Positions 21,672-32,559 of a stretch of DNA of 64,000 nucleotides are shown piece by piece. The notes under the pieces are model-generated. The model was not told the DNA's origin, searched no databases, and saw only the letters and a list, made by a program, of their open reading frames with translations. Made by a program: the position numbers and the translations under genes. This DNA is from Alphaproteobacteria bacterium MarineAlpha5_Bin5. Lineage in GTDB: Bacteria > Pseudomonadota > Alphaproteobacteria > HIMB59 > GCA-002718135. Each line of letters starts with the position of its first letter. Within the stretch, counting starts at the first letter, position 1. The stretch covers positions 62,001 through 126,000 of the forward strand of contig PTKZ01000001.1 in assembly GCA_002938205.1 (NCBI GenBank). Direction: 5' to 3'.

Positions 21672-22213
21672 ATAAAAAACAAATTAAACTTGCAGAAAAA
21701 ACACTTAATTTATTATCTAAAAAATCTTGGAATTTTATTTCAGTAAATGAGGTATTAAAAGGTTATAAAAATTTACCTAAAGCAATAAATAATAAGAATG
21801 ATTTATTAAGAAATATTAATAGGTATGTGGATCATTTACTCAAAATTGAAACTAAATCTTTAGATAATTCTACACAAAAAGACATGCTATTTGAGGTTAT
21901 AATGTTAAGATTTGATATTCTTCAAAAATATAGAAAATCATTTATAAAACTTTATGATTCTTTTAAATTTAATCCGCAAAAGTCTTTAATTTTTATCCCT
22001 TCCTTTCTGGAAAGTATGCTTTTAAGTGCAGATATTGCTAAGATAAATTCAAATGGCTTAAAAGGTAGAATGATAATTAAAGGATTATTTATAATATATA
22101 TTGCAACATTTTTGGTTTGGATCAAAGACGAAACAAAGTCTTTAGAAAAAACAATGACTGCTTTAGATAAATATTTAGCTCATGGCAACAAAATTATAAA
22201 TGGTATTATATGA
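21668..22213 (+). CDS. COQ9/TetR-like C-terminal domain protein
   Basis: All-helical; WNFISVNEV and MLFEVIMLRFDILQKYR resemble TetR/COQ9-like alphaproteobacterial proteins. Confidence 0.5.
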   Translation: MNKKQIKLAEKTLNLLSKKSWNFISVNEVLKGYKNLPKAINNKNDLLRNINRYVDHLLKIETKSLDNSTQKDMLFEVIMLRFDILQKYRKSFIKLYDSFKFNPQKSLIFIPSFLESMLLSADIAKINSNGLKGRMIIKGLFIIYIATFLVWIKDETKSLEKTMTALDKYLAHGNKIINGII

Positions 22214-22551
22214 AAAAATATATTGGATTTGAAGATTTTCAAAAAATAGATATTCGAGTTGGTACAATTATTAAAGCTGAAGAAAATAACAACTTAAAAA
22301 AACCTTCAATAATTTTAAATATAGATTTTGGTAAAGATATAGGAATAAAAAAATCATCGGCTCAATTAAAAATGAATTACAAATCAACTGAGTTAATAAA
22401 TAAACAAGTTGCAGCTGTAATCAATTTTGAACCCAAACAAATTGGAAATTTAATTTCAGAAGTCTTAGTATTAGGTTTCCCTGATGAAGCAAAAGAACCA
22501 ATATTAATTTCTCCTGATTTTAGAGTTAGCAATGGTGGAAAACTTTACTAA
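22210..22551 (+). CDS. tRNA-binding (CsaA-type OB-fold) protein
   Basis: FQKIDIRVGTIIKAE, NFEPKQIGNLISEVLVLGF. Confidence 0.9.
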   Translation: MKKYIGFEDFQKIDIRVGTIIKAEENNNLKKPSIILNIDFGKDIGIKKSSAQLKMNYKSTELINKQVAAVINFEPKQIGNLISEVLVLGFPDEAKEPILISPDFRVSNGGKLY

Positions 22552-22555
22552 AATA

Positions 22556-23851
22556 CTAAATTGGAAGTAAGATTGAGGATTTTAAACCACCAATTTTTGC
22601 TTTCTCTAATTTGATTTCCCCACCATGAGATCTTATTATATCTCTCGCTATTGATAGTCCTAAGCCACTTTCACCTTTTAATTTGTTTCTTGAAGGATCA
22701 AGAGTAAAAAATGGTTTGAAAACATCTTCAAAATTTTTATCTGGTATGCCAGGACCATTATCTTCTATTATAACTAAGCAACCTTGATTATTAATTGATA
22801 TTTCTATATTGATTGTATCTGCATAACGTATAGAGTTGTCTAAAATATTTTGAAAAGCTCTTTTTAATTGTATAGGTCTACCTGATGTTTCAACAATATT
22901 GATTTCTTCAAATGAAATATTGCATTTGAGATCATCAATATTTTTTATATTTTCTTTTAAAATATTATTTATTGAAATTTGTTCTATTGGCTCTGGTGTT
23001 TCTGATTTAACAAAACTAACATAACTATCTAGCATAGCTGTCATTTCTTTAATATCAAGTTCTAGTTCATTTTTTGCTTTTTCATCCTTTAAAAGAGATA
23101 ATTGTAATTTCATTCTTGTTAAAGGGGTTCTTAAATCATGACTAACACCAGCCAACATATCTGTTCTTTGTTTTAAAAAACGTCTAATTCTTGTTCTCAT
23201 TCGATTAAATGCATTTGTTGTTTGTTTAATTTCACTAGCTCCTGAACTTTTTAACTCTGGAGCATCAAGACCTCTTCCAAAAGTTTCAGCAATTATGGCT
23301 AATCTTTTTAAAGGGCGAATTTGTTTGCTCATAAAGAAATAAGAAAAAAATAATAGAATTAATGAAGCAAAAATCATCCATAATAAGAATACAAAAGCAC
23401 TTTCACTATATAATCTATCTTTGTTAACATTTATAATTAGTAAATCATTGTTTGGTTGAATTGTAATTATTACCCCTTTATCAATATTACTTAAGTCATA
23501 ATAAAAAGGAATCTTTAAATCCTCTAAGGATTGTTTTAATCTTTTAGCCAATATACCTCTTTCTTTTTGTACTGATAGAGGAATTAAATCAGTGTTAGAT
23601 TTTATTTTGATATCCATTTTGAAATCTTCTTTAGCAATTCTAATTGCTTCATATTTAAGATCCTGATTTATCAATTTTACTATTACACTTATATCTGCGA
23701 CAACTGATTGTGTTAATCTTTTTGAAATTATATTCCAAGATGTTTGATAAAAGATAATTGATGTTACAGTAACTAAAATTATTATAGGCACAAAAATTAT
23801 TATAATAGATCTTCCTAATAAAGAAGAAGGTATAAGTTTTTTAAAAATCAT
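22556..23851 (-). CDS. EnvZ-like sensor histidine kinase
   Basis: Two TM segments, HAMP, GVSHDLRTPLTRMKLQL H-box, IEDNGPGIPD, GLGLSIARDI. Confidence 0.92.
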   Translation of the reverse strand: MIFKKLIPSSLLGRSIIIIFVPIIILVTVTSIIFYQTSWNIISKRLTQSVVADISVIVKLINQDLKYEAIRIAKEDFKMDIKIKSNTDLIPLSVQKERGILAKRLKQSLEDLKIPFYYDLSNIDKGVIITIQPNNDLLIINVNKDRLYSESAFVFLLWMIFASLILLFFSYFFMSKQIRPLKRLAIIAETFGRGLDAPELKSSGASEIKQTTNAFNRMRTRIRRFLKQRTDMLAGVSHDLRTPLTRMKLQLSLLKDEKAKNELELDIKEMTAMLDSYVSFVKSETPEPIEQISINNILKENIKNIDDLKCNISFEEINIVETSGRPIQLKRAFQNILDNSIRYADTINIEISINNQGCLVIIEDNGPGIPDKNFEDVFKPFFTLDPSRNKLKGESGLGLSIARDIIRSHGGEIKLEKAKIGGLKSSILLPI

Positions 23852-24528
23852 AATTTATTACAAATAATTTTATAACCCTTGCCTCTTATAGTTTTTATAT
23901 ACTGAGGTTGTTTGGGATTAATTTCAATTTTTTGTCTTAATCTAGTGATTCTTACATCAATCTTTCTAAGTTCTGTTTCATCATATTCGCTATCAGCTAA
24001 TTCTTCTCTCAAGACAATATTATTTCTTTTGCTTATTAATTTTAACATAAGGTCATTTTCACCTTCTGTTAAATAAATCATATCTTCATTTTTTTTTAGA
24101 TTTAATGTTGTTGTATTAAAAGTATAATCACCAAAACTTATAATAATTTGTTGTTTATTAATGGTATCATAGATGTTTAATAATTTATTTATTCTTAAAT
24201 ATAGTTCTTCTGGCTCAAATGGTTTGGCAACATAGTCATCAGCTCCAGTTTTTAGTCCATCAATTTTATTTATATCCTCACCCATTGCTGTTAACATAAT
24301 AACAGGAGTGTTTGATTGATTTTTTATATATGAGATTAAATCAATACCATCTCCTGAAGGCATCATTCTGTCTAATATTATTAAATCAAAATATAGAAAG
24401 GTGATTATTTCTTTTGCACTACTAAAATCATCACAAACATAAATTTCAAGTTTTTTTTCACTAAGATAATCTTTTAACAATTCTCTTAATCTTTGATCAT
24501 CATCAACAATGAGTATGTTTTTTTTCAT
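23848..24528 (-). CDS. OmpR-family response regulator
   Basis: ILIVDDDQRLRELL, LDRMMPSGDG, winged-helix C-terminus RKIDVRITRLRQKIE...TIRGKGYKI. Confidence 0.93.
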   Translation of the reverse strand: MKKNILIVDDDQRLRELLKDYLSEKKLEIYVCDDFSSAKEIITFLYFDLIILDRMMPSGDGIDLISYIKNQSNTPVIMLTAMGEDINKIDGLKTGADDYVAKPFEPEELYLRINKLLNIYDTINKQQIIISFGDYTFNTTTLNLKKNEDMIYLTEGENDLMLKLISKRNNIVLREELADSEYDETELRKIDVRITRLRQKIEINPKQPQYIKTIRGKGYKIICNKL

Positions 24529-24530
24529 TT

Positions 24531-25016
24531 TTAATTATTAATTTCGTCAAATTTATTTTTGTTCACATCTTCAATCATTTCATAAAGAATTTTTTTAAAA
24601 CCATTTATATCAGGTTCTTTAAAATTTTTTATAATGTTTCGAATTTTGTTAATTTGAATAGTAGATAGTTGGTTTTCTAGTTCCATACCCTTTTTTGTTA
24701 AGGCCAAATTTTTTGTTCTTTTATCATTTCCTGATGATACCAATATGTATTTTTCTTTTATTAATTGATTCAGAACCCGTGATAAACTTTGTTTGGTAAT
24801 TTGAAGTATGGTTAAAAGCTCCTTAATTGTAATTTTTTTTTGTTTTCCAACAAAATAAATAACTCTATGATGCGCCCTACCAAAACTAAGTTTTTCAAGT
24901 ATTTTATCAGGTCCTGCAGTGAAATCCCTATATGAAAAGAAAAGAAGTTCTATAATTTTTCGAATTTCTTTTTCATTCAAGTAAAGAGGTGTCAGTAAAT
25001 TATTTAGGTCAGCCAT
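24531..25016 (-). CDS. MarR-family transcriptional regulator (PetP-like context)
   Basis: winged HTH LLTILQITKQSLSRVLNQLIKEKYI; upstream of OmpR-type regulator. Confidence 0.85.
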   Translation of the reverse strand: MADLNNLLTPLYLNEKEIRKIIELLFFSYRDFTAGPDKILEKLSFGRAHHRVIYFVGKQKKITIKELLTILQITKQSLSRVLNQLIKEKYILVSSGNDKRTKNLALTKKGMELENQLSTIQINKIRNIIKNFKEPDINGFKKILYEMIEDVNKNKFDEINN

Positions 25017-25078
25017 ATTGACTTAATTATGCATCACTGATAGTCAATTGTCATTGAAAAAATTTAGAACTAGAAAAA

Positions 25079-25963
25079 ATGACTAAATCGTTTGAAAATA
25101 GAGATGGTTGGATATGGATGAATGGTAATTTCATTGAATGGAAAAATGCAAAATCACATATCATTTCCCAAGGACTTCATTATGCTAGTGCGGTATTTGA
25201 AGGAGAGAGAGCTTATAGAGGTAAAATATTTAAATCTAAAGAACATACAAAAAGATTTTTTAAATCAGCAAAAATTATAGGCATAAAAATTCCATTTTCG
25301 GAAGAGCAGATAAATGAAGCAAAAGATAGCTTAATAAAAAAAATGAATTATACAGATTGTTATGTAAGACCACTTGCTTGGAGAGGGGGTAAGATTATGG
25401 GTCTTTCAACAACTAATTCTGATATTAATGTTGCCATAGCAGTTTGGGATGATTGGGCTTCTTATTTTAAAATCGAAGATAGAAAGGCAGGGTTAAGATT
25501 AATCACATCACCTTGGAAAAGGCCTGCCCCAAATACAGCGCCATATGAAGCAAAAGCTTCAGGACCGTATATTATTTGTACAATGTCAAAAGAATTTGCC
25601 GAATCTAAAGGTTTTCACGATGCACTTATGTTAGATTATAGAGGATATGTAGCTGAAGGGACAGGTGCAAATATTTTTTTTATAAAAGATAATGATATTC
25701 ACACACCAATACCTGATTGTTTTCTTAATGGTATTACACGTCAAACAGTAATTGAAATGGCAACAAATCAAGGTTTCAAAATTACAGAGCGTCACATTAT
25801 GCCTGATGAAATGAAAAAATATGATGAAGCTTTTTTAACTGGAACTGCTGCCGAAATTACTCCTATTAGATCAATTGATGATTTAAATTTTACAATTGGT
25901 GACCATACTACTACATTTAAATTTATGCGTGACTTTAGTGATTTGGTTAATAGATCTAATTAG
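25079..25963 (+). CDS. ilvE: Branched-chain amino acid aminotransferase
   Basis: WIWMNGNFIEW, ASAVFEGERAY, YVAEGTGANIFFIKD, FLTGTAAEITPI. Confidence 0.92.
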   Translation: MTKSFENRDGWIWMNGNFIEWKNAKSHIISQGLHYASAVFEGERAYRGKIFKSKEHTKRFFKSAKIIGIKIPFSEEQINEAKDSLIKKMNYTDCYVRPLAWRGGKIMGLSTTNSDINVAIAVWDDWASYFKIEDRKAGLRLITSPWKRPAPNTAPYEAKASGPYIICTMSKEFAESKGFHDALMLDYRGYVAEGTGANIFFIKDNDIHTPIPDCFLNGITRQTVIEMATNQGFKITERHIMPDEMKKYDEAFLTGTAAEITPIRSIDDLNFTIGDHTTTFKFMRDFSDLVNRSN

Positions 25964-26375
25964 TATTTTCTAACCATTCACTATTATTAGTATAATTTTC
26001 TTTTTTCCAAAAAGGGGCGTATTTTTTTAAATAATTCATAATATAATTACATGCATTGAAACTTTCTTGTCGATGTTTTGCAAAACAAGCTACCAAAACT
26101 ATTTTTTCATTAACTTCTAAATAACCATGACGATGAATAATTAAACAATCAATTAATTCCCATTTTTGCTTTGCTTTAACAGTAATTTTGGTCAATTCTT
26201 TATGGACCATTTTTTCATAAACTTCTAAATTAATTGAATTAACATTTTTGTTGTTATTAAAGTCTCTTACATAACCAATAAATGAAGTTACTGCACCAAC
26301 AGAAGGTAGCGAAGATTTTATTAGTTCTATTTCTACTTCTATATTAAAATCTTCTTTTTGAATTTTTATCATCAA
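25956..26375 (-). CDS. moaE: Molybdopterin synthase catalytic subunit
   Basis: GAVTSFIGYVRDFN, HRHGYLEVNEKIVLVA, KYAPFWKKE. Confidence 0.92.
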   Translation of the reverse strand: MMIKIQKEDFNIEVEIELIKSSLPSVGAVTSFIGYVRDFNNNKNVNSINLEVYEKMVHKELTKITVKAKQKWELIDCLIIHRHGYLEVNEKIVLVACFAKHRQESFNACNYIMNYLKKYAPFWKKENYTNNSEWLENTN

Positions 26376-26617
26376 CCACCACTAACTGGAGGGAATATAG
26401 CAATTTCATCATTTTTATATATTTTTTTATTTTCAGATAAATATTCCTGATTGATTGCGAATCGTAATGTATCTTTATCAATATGTTTTTTAAGATCTGG
26501 ATATTTTGTATTTAAATGAATTTTTAGATCATCAATTGTTTTTAGTTTTTTAGAGTCTAAATTTTCTTGATCACAAGATGTGATATTTTTTATCCAAGCA
26601 AAATATTTAATTAGCAT
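26372..26617 (-). CDS. moaD: Molybdopterin synthase sulfur carrier subunit
   Basis: 81 aa ubiquitin-like, C-terminal EIAIFPPVSGG; adjacent moaE. Confidence 0.92.
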   Translation of the reverse strand: MLIKYFAWIKNITSCDQENLDSKKLKTIDDLKIHLNTKYPDLKKHIDKDTLRFAINQEYLSENKKIYKNDEIAIFPPVSGG

Positions 26618-27166
26618 TTAAAAATGTCTTAATCCTGATTTTAGGTAATCATATCCAGTATATAAAGTTAATAATGCCGCAATCCATAGTGAGATTTTAC
26701 CTATTAAGATTATGGGTAAAATTGTAATACCACTTTCACTTAATATTAATAAAGCAAGGGCAATGAGCTGAATGCCTGTTTTAATTTTTGCAATTCTTGA
26801 GGCTGGCACACTAACTTTTATTCCTGCTAAATATTCTCTTAAGCCAGATACTGCTATTTCCCTAAGCAATATTATTAGTGCAGGTATTGTGTCCCAATCT
26901 GCTATCACTTCTTTAGATGTCAGTATTAATATTACCGCTGAAACAAGTAATTTATCTGCAATTGGATCAAGAAAAGTTCCAAAATTTGTTATTTCATTTC
27001 TAATTCTCGCTAAATACCCATCAAAATAATCAGTTATACTAGCTACACAAAAAAGAATGAAAGCTATCCAACCATAAAAAGGTTCTTTCATATATATGCA
27101 AATAACAATTATTGGGATTACTATTATTCTTGCGAGTGTTAAAAAATTAGAAATATTATATTTCAT
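26618..27166 (-). CDS. pgsA: CDP-diacylglycerol-glycerol-3-phosphate 3-phosphatidyltransferase
   Basis: SITDYFDGYLARIRNEITNFGTFLDPIADKLLV CDP-alcohol phosphatidyltransferase motif. Confidence 0.94.
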   Translation of the reverse strand: MKYNISNFLTLARIIVIPIIVICIYMKEPFYGWIAFILFCVASITDYFDGYLARIRNEITNFGTFLDPIADKLLVSAVILILTSKEVIADWDTIPALIILLREIAVSGLREYLAGIKVSVPASRIAKIKTGIQLIALALLILSESGITILPIILIGKISLWIAALLTLYTGYDYLKSGLRHF

Positions 27167-27193
27167 AATTTTTTTTAAATTAAGTATTTATTA

Positions 27194-29080
27194 TTAGCTA
27201 TTAAAAAATTCATATATTTCTTCTATTTTTTTCATAGGAATTTTATTAATTTTGCTCAATTCTTGCAATGTAGCTGTTTTTATCTTTTCCACACTTCCAA
27301 AATGCTTCATTAAAATTTTTTTTCTTTTTGGGCCAATACCCTTTAAATCATCGAAAACGGATCTTATTGCATCCTTTGATCTTTTTTTTCGATGCGAAGT
27401 AATAGCAAATCTATGAGCTTCATCTCGTAAGCGTTGAATAAAATGTAAAAGTGGATCATTGGGTTTTAGATTAATATTCTTGTTTATTGTATGGATAATT
27501 TCTCTACCACTATTTCGATTTATTCCTTTAGCAATACTTATTAAATTAATTTTTTCTAAATTAAATTTTTTTAATATTTCTAAGCCTATATTTAATTGAC
27601 CTTTTCCTCCATCAATTATGATTAATTCAGGAATAATAAAATCTTTGTCAAATTTAATTTTTTTCAATCTTCTAGTTAATACTTCTTTCATCATATAATA
27701 ATCATCAATTTTTGAAGAATTATTAGATGATGAATCAAAGCGAATATTATATTTTCTATAATATTTTGGACTTAATCCATCTCTATTTGCAACAATCATT
27801 ACCCCTATAGCATTTTTTCCAAACGTATGACTATTGTCATAAATCTCTATTCTATTTAACAATTGATCAATTTTTAAGAGTTTTGAGAGTTTGTCCAATG
27901 CTAAGTGATGAGTTTCCAGGCTTGATTTTTTTAACTTAATACTTTCTAAAGCATTTTTTTCTGCAAGTAATATATGCTGCAGCTTCTCTCCTGATTTAGG
28001 TTCAAGAATTTTTACTTTATAATTATTTTTTATATTAAGTATTTTTTCTACTTCTTTAAAAAGAAGATTTGAGAGATTAATTAGTATTTTAGGTGGAGCA
28101 TCCTTGTTAGAGTAAAATTGATATAAAAATGATTCAAGAATTTCATTTTCTTGAGCAGTATCTTCATGTGAAGGAAAAAAAGATTTGTTGCCATAATTAC
28201 TACCATTTCTATAAAATTTGCCATGAATGCAGCTTTTTCCATCTAACATTTTTATAGCAAAAATATCTATATTGCGCATATCTTTTATATATACTGATTG
28301 ATATTTCTGAATTTGATTTATCGATTTTATTCTATCACGCAATCTTGCAGCTTCTTCATACATTCTATTTTTACTTGCGAGTTTCATTTTAGAAGTTAAT
28401 TTTTTTTCAATTTTTTTTGTATTTCCACTGAGAAATTTTTTTGAATCTTCTATGCTTTCTTGATATTTTTTTTCGTCTATAAAACCAACACATGGGGCAC
28501 TACATCTCTTAATGTCATACAGCAAACAAGGACGTGAACGATTTTTAAATATTCCCTCCGGACAACTTCTTAACAAAAATGCTTTTTGAAGAGCTATTAA
28601 TGTATAATCAGCAACAGATGGAGAGACAAAAGGCCCAAAATAATCTCCCTTAAACTTTTTTAATCCTCTATATTTTTGTAATCGGGGAAAAGAAAATTCT
28701 TTATTAATTAGTATATAAGGAAAAGATTTATCATCCCTTAAAATTATATTAAATTTTGGTTTATGCCTTTTGATTAAATTACATTCTAATAATAATGCTT
28801 CAATTTCAGTATTTGTAACAAAAAAATTCATCTTCCTAGTCAAGCTTACCATTCTTTGTAATCGACGAGTGAGGTTATTTAGGGATGTGTAATTTATGAC
28901 TCTTTTGGAAAGATTTTTTGCTTTACCGATGTATAAAATCTTTCCATCTTCATCTTCCATCTGATACACACCTGGTTGACCAGGTAATGTTTTGGCAATA
29001 AATTTAATAATTTTCTGACCTTTTAAATTATTAACAATATTTTCTTGAATAAAAGCAGGAGTTTTATTTTTTTTTATCAT
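27194..29080 (-). CDS. uvrC: UvrABC system protein C
   Basis: LPGQPGVYQMEDEDGKILYIGKAKNL GIY-YIG, UVR motif, IEIYDNSHTFGKNAIGVMIV, HhH C-terminus. Confidence 0.96.
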   Translation of the reverse strand: MIKKNKTPAFIQENIVNNLKGQKIIKFIAKTLPGQPGVYQMEDEDGKILYIGKAKNLSKRVINYTSLNNLTRRLQRMVSLTRKMNFFVTNTEIEALLLECNLIKRHKPKFNIILRDDKSFPYILINKEFSFPRLQKYRGLKKFKGDYFGPFVSPSVADYTLIALQKAFLLRSCPEGIFKNRSRPCLLYDIKRCSAPCVGFIDEKKYQESIEDSKKFLSGNTKKIEKKLTSKMKLASKNRMYEEAARLRDRIKSINQIQKYQSVYIKDMRNIDIFAIKMLDGKSCIHGKFYRNGSNYGNKSFFPSHEDTAQENEILESFLYQFYSNKDAPPKILINLSNLLFKEVEKILNIKNNYKVKILEPKSGEKLQHILLAEKNALESIKLKKSSLETHHLALDKLSKLLKIDQLLNRIEIYDNSHTFGKNAIGVMIVANRDGLSPKYYRKYNIRFDSSSNNSSKIDDYYMMKEVLTRRLKKIKFDKDFIIPELIIIDGGKGQLNIGLEILKKFNLEKINLISIAKGINRNSGREIIHTINKNINLKPNDPLLHFIQRLRDEAHRFAITSHRKKRSKDAIRSVFDDLKGIGPKRKKILMKHFGSVEKIKTATLQELSKINKIPMKKIEEIYEFFNS

Positions 29081-29185
29081 TAGTTATAGTTTATTATCTA
29101 GATTATGATTTAAATTTATTATAGTTCAATTTTGTAATTATAAATAATTTTATATTAAGTTAACTATTAAATTGGAGAAATAAAT

Positions 29186-30955
29186 ATGGCAAAAATGACA
29201 ACTGAGGAAGCATTTATAAAAGTATTGCAAATGCACGGAATACAACACTCTTTTGGTATAATAGGGTCTGCATTTATGCCAATCTCTGATTTATTTCCAA
29301 AAGCTGGAATTACATTTTGGGATGTAGCTCACGAATCAAATGGCGGAATAATGGCGGATGGATATACTCGTTCAACCGGAAAAATTGCAATGTGTATAGC
29401 ACAAAATGGGCCAGGAATAACTGGCCTTGTAACACCTATTAAAACAGCATATTGGAATCATACACCCATGCTTCTTGTAACACCTCAAGCTGCAAATAAA
29501 ACAATGGGACAAGGTGGATTTCAAGAAGTTGAGCAAATGAATTTATTTAAAGATATGGTGTGTTATCAGGAAGAGGTACGAGATCCATCCCGTATGGCAG
29601 AAGTTCTTAATAGAGTAATTTTAAAATCAATTAGGGGCTCAGCGCCTGCACAGATTAATGTGCCAAGAGATTTTTGGACTCAGGTAATTGATATTGAATT
29701 ACCAACAATTATTGAATTTGAAAGACCTTCAGGAGGAGTAGAGGCAATTAAAAAAGCTTCAGATCTATTATCTAAAGCAAAATTTCCTGTAATTTTATCT
29801 GGAGCAGGGGTTGTGCTTGCTGATGCAATTGAGGATTGTAAAGCATTAGCAGAAAAACTAGACGCACCTGTTGCTTGCGGTTACCAACATAATGACAGTT
29901 TTCCAGGCAAACATCCTTTAGCAGTTGGTCCACTTGGATACAATGGATCAAAAGCAGCAATGGAAATAATTTCAAAAGCAGATGTTGTACTTGCTTTAGG
30001 CACACGACTTAATCCTTTTTCTACACTTCCAGGATATGGCATTGATTATTGGCCAAAGAATGCAGAGATTATACAGGTTGATATTAATTCAGATAGGATT
30101 GGCTTAACTAAAAAAGTAGCAGTTGGCATTTGTGGCGATGCTAAATTAGTAGTTAAGCAAATATTATCTCAATTGGAATCGACAGCAGGTGATGAAGGGA
30201 GAGATGAAAGAAAAAATTTAATTCATCAAACTAAATCAGCTTGGTTACAAACTTTAACTAGCTTAGACCACGAAGAGGATGATCCAGGTACTACTTGGAA
30301 CAAAGATTCTCGAGAACGTGAGCCAGACAGAATGTCACCACGAATGGCATGGAGAGCTATACAAGCAGGGCTTCCTGAAGATGCTATTATTTCAAGTGAT
30401 ATTGGAAATAATTGTGCAATTGGAAATGCGTATCCAACATTTGAACAAGGAAGAAAGTATCTTGCACCAGGATTATTTGGTCCCTGCGGATATGGCTTTC
30501 CTTCAGTTTTAGGAGCTAAAATAGGATGTCCTGATACACCAGTGGTTGGATTTGCTGGCGATGGAGCGTTTGGAATCAGCATGAGTGAAATGACATCTTG
30601 TAATAGAGATGATTGGCCAAATATTACAATGGTTGTGTTTAGAAATTATCAATGGGGAGCTGAAAAAAGAAATACGATTTTATGGTATCAAAATAATTTT
30701 GTTGGTACAGAGCTAGACCCTAAACTGAGTTATGCAAAAATAGCAGAAGCTTGTGGTTTTAAAGGAGTAAAAGTGCGTACCCAATCAGAATTAACTGAAG
30801 CCATAAAAAAGTCTTGTGTTGATCAAATGAATGGCATTACAACTTTTATAGAAGTTATTTTAAATCAAGAATTAGGTGAGCCATTTAGAAGGGATGCTAT
30901 GAAAGCCCCTGTAGAAGTTGCTGGGATTGATGGTAAAGATACAATTGTTAAATAA
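29186..30955 (+). CDS. xsc: Sulfoacetaldehyde acetyltransferase
   Basis: TPP enzyme of 589 aa; MTTEEAFIKVLQMHGIQHSFGIIGSAFMPISDLFPKAGITFWDVAHE and GEPFRRDAMKAP are Xsc-like. Confidence 0.9.
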   Translation: MAKMTTEEAFIKVLQMHGIQHSFGIIGSAFMPISDLFPKAGITFWDVAHESNGGIMADGYTRSTGKIAMCIAQNGPGITGLVTPIKTAYWNHTPMLLVTPQAANKTMGQGGFQEVEQMNLFKDMVCYQEEVRDPSRMAEVLNRVILKSIRGSAPAQINVPRDFWTQVIDIELPTIIEFERPSGGVEAIKKASDLLSKAKFPVILSGAGVVLADAIEDCKALAEKLDAPVACGYQHNDSFPGKHPLAVGPLGYNGSKAAMEIISKADVVLALGTRLNPFSTLPGYGIDYWPKNAEIIQVDINSDRIGLTKKVAVGICGDAKLVVKQILSQLESTAGDEGRDERKNLIHQTKSAWLQTLTSLDHEEDDPGTTWNKDSREREPDRMSPRMAWRAIQAGLPEDAIISSDIGNNCAIGNAYPTFEQGRKYLAPGLFGPCGYGFPSVLGAKIGCPDTPVVGFAGDGAFGISMSEMTSCNRDDWPNITMVVFRNYQWGAEKRNTILWYQNNFVGTELDPKLSYAKIAEACGFKGVKVRTQSELTEAIKKSCVDQMNGITTFIEVILNQELGEPFRRDAMKAPVEVAGIDGKDTIVK

Positions 30956-30957
30956 TT

Positions 30958-32559
30958 TTATTTTTCAGCAATAATCATATCAGCTGCTTTTTCGGCAATC
31001 ATAATTGTAGGAGCATTAGTATTTCCGGATGTAATATTTGGCATAATTGAAGCATCAACTACTCTTAAATTGTTAATTCCATGAACTTTTAGTGTATCAC
31101 TCACTACTGCAGTATCATCACATCCCATTTTACAAGTTCCAACTGGATGAAAAATAGTTTGAGCATAATCACTAGCTGCTTTGATAATTTCTTCATCGTC
31201 TTGAAATTGTATGCCAGGTCTATATTCTTCAGGTTGATATTTTCTAAATGTTTTGCTTTCAAAAATAATTTTTCGAACAAGTTTAATACTTGCAGCAGCC
31301 ACCTGTCGATCTTCAATAGTTGATAAATAGTTCATCTTAATTTTTGGATATACCCTCGAATCTTTTGAAGTAATATAAACTTCTCCTCGACTTGTAGGCC
31401 TAATATTTGCTACAGTTGGAGTAAAGGCATTGAAGTTATGAAGTTTAGAACCACCTAATTTATCTGTACTAATTGGCTGGACATGAAATTGTAAATTTGG
31501 TGTTGCTCTACTTTCATCACTTTTTGCAAAAGCACATAATTGACTCGCACCCATAGTCATCACCCCTTTTCGTAAGAAAATAAATTCCAAACCAATCATC
31601 ATTTTTCCAAAAAAACTATTAATAGTTTTATTTAATGTTTTAATATTTTTTACTTTGTAGACTGGTCGCAACATTAAGTGATCTTGTAAATTTTTTCCAA
31701 CATTTGGATTATGATAAATAATAGGAATGCCTAAATCTTGCAATTTTTTTTGATCACCTATTCCTGAAGTTTGAAGTATATGGGGAGAACCAATTGATCC
31801 AGCAGAAAGTATCACTTCTTTATTTGCTTTGATAGTTTTTAATTTATTATTTTTCCAAAAACTAATCCCTGTAGCTTTTTTACCATCAAAATTTATTTTT
31901 TTTAAATGGGCATTAACTTCAATTTTTAAATTCGATCTTTTCTTAATAGGATTAAGATATCCAACGGCAGTACTACAGCGTAATCCATTTTTTTCTGTAA
32001 CTTGAAAATAGTCACATCCAAAATTATCTCCTTTATTAAAATCATTAATTTTAGGAATACCCATTTCAGCAGCAGCATTTCTAAACTCATCTAAAATATC
32101 AAGTTTTATTCTAATATTGGATACTGATAGAGGACCTCCAGTCCCATGAAAGTCATCACTTCCCCTTTCTTGGTCTTCAGATTTTTTAAAATAGGGTAAG
32201 ACATCATCCCATCCCCATCCTTGATTTCCTTGTTGTCTCCAAATGTCATAGTCTTGTGATTGACCTCTGATATAAAGTAGACCATTAATAGAGGAACTTC
32301 CTCCAAGAGTTTTACCTCTTGGATAATTAATTGATCTTCCATTAATTGTGTCGTCTGGCTCGGTTTTAAAACACCAATCAGTCTTAGGGTTGTGCATAGT
32401 TTTATAGTACCCAACCGGAATATGTATCCAAGGATAGTTATCTTTTCCTCCTGCTTCTATTAATAATACTGAAATATTTGGGTTTTTAGTTAATCTATTT
32501 GCTAACACACAACCAGCTGATCCTGCGCCAATAATTATAAAGTCAAAATCCTCAATCAC
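30958..32559 (-). CDS. GMC-family oxidoreductase (choline/alcohol dehydrogenase-like)
   Basis: FDFIIIGAGSAGCVLANRL, GKTLGGSSSINGLLYIRG, HPVGTCKMG; GTG at 32559 preceded by AGAGGA is a better start than ORF-track ATG 32616. Confidence 0.88.
   Translation of the reverse strand: MIEDFDFIIIGAGSAGCVLANRLTKNPNISVLLIEAGGKDNYPWIHIPVGYYKTMHNPKTDWCFKTEPDDTINGRSINYPRGKTLGGSSSINGLLYIRGQSQDYDIWRQQGNQGWGWDDVLPYFKKSEDQERGSDDFHGTGGPLSVSNIRIKLDILDEFRNAAAEMGIPKINDFNKGDNFGCDYFQVTEKNGLRCSTAVGYLNPIKKRSNLKIEVNAHLKKINFDGKKATGISFWKNNKLKTIKANKEVILSAGSIGSPHILQTSGIGDQKKLQDLGIPIIYHNPNVGKNLQDHLMLRPVYKVKNIKTLNKTINSFFGKMMIGLEFIFLRKGVMTMGASQLCAFAKSDESRATPNLQFHVQPISTDKLGGSKLHNFNAFTPTVANIRPTSRGEVYITSKDSRVYPKIKMNYLSTIEDRQVAAASIKLVRKIIFESKTFRKYQPEEYRPGIQFQDDEEIIKAASDYAQTIFHPVGTCKMGCDDTAVVSDTLKVHGINNLRVVDASIMPNITSGNTNAPTIMIAEKAADMIIAEK

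Noticed and set aside
30226-30582. 118-aa antisense ORF within xsc
   Set aside because: Overlaps strongly conserved coding sequence in xsc; no motif and no start context.
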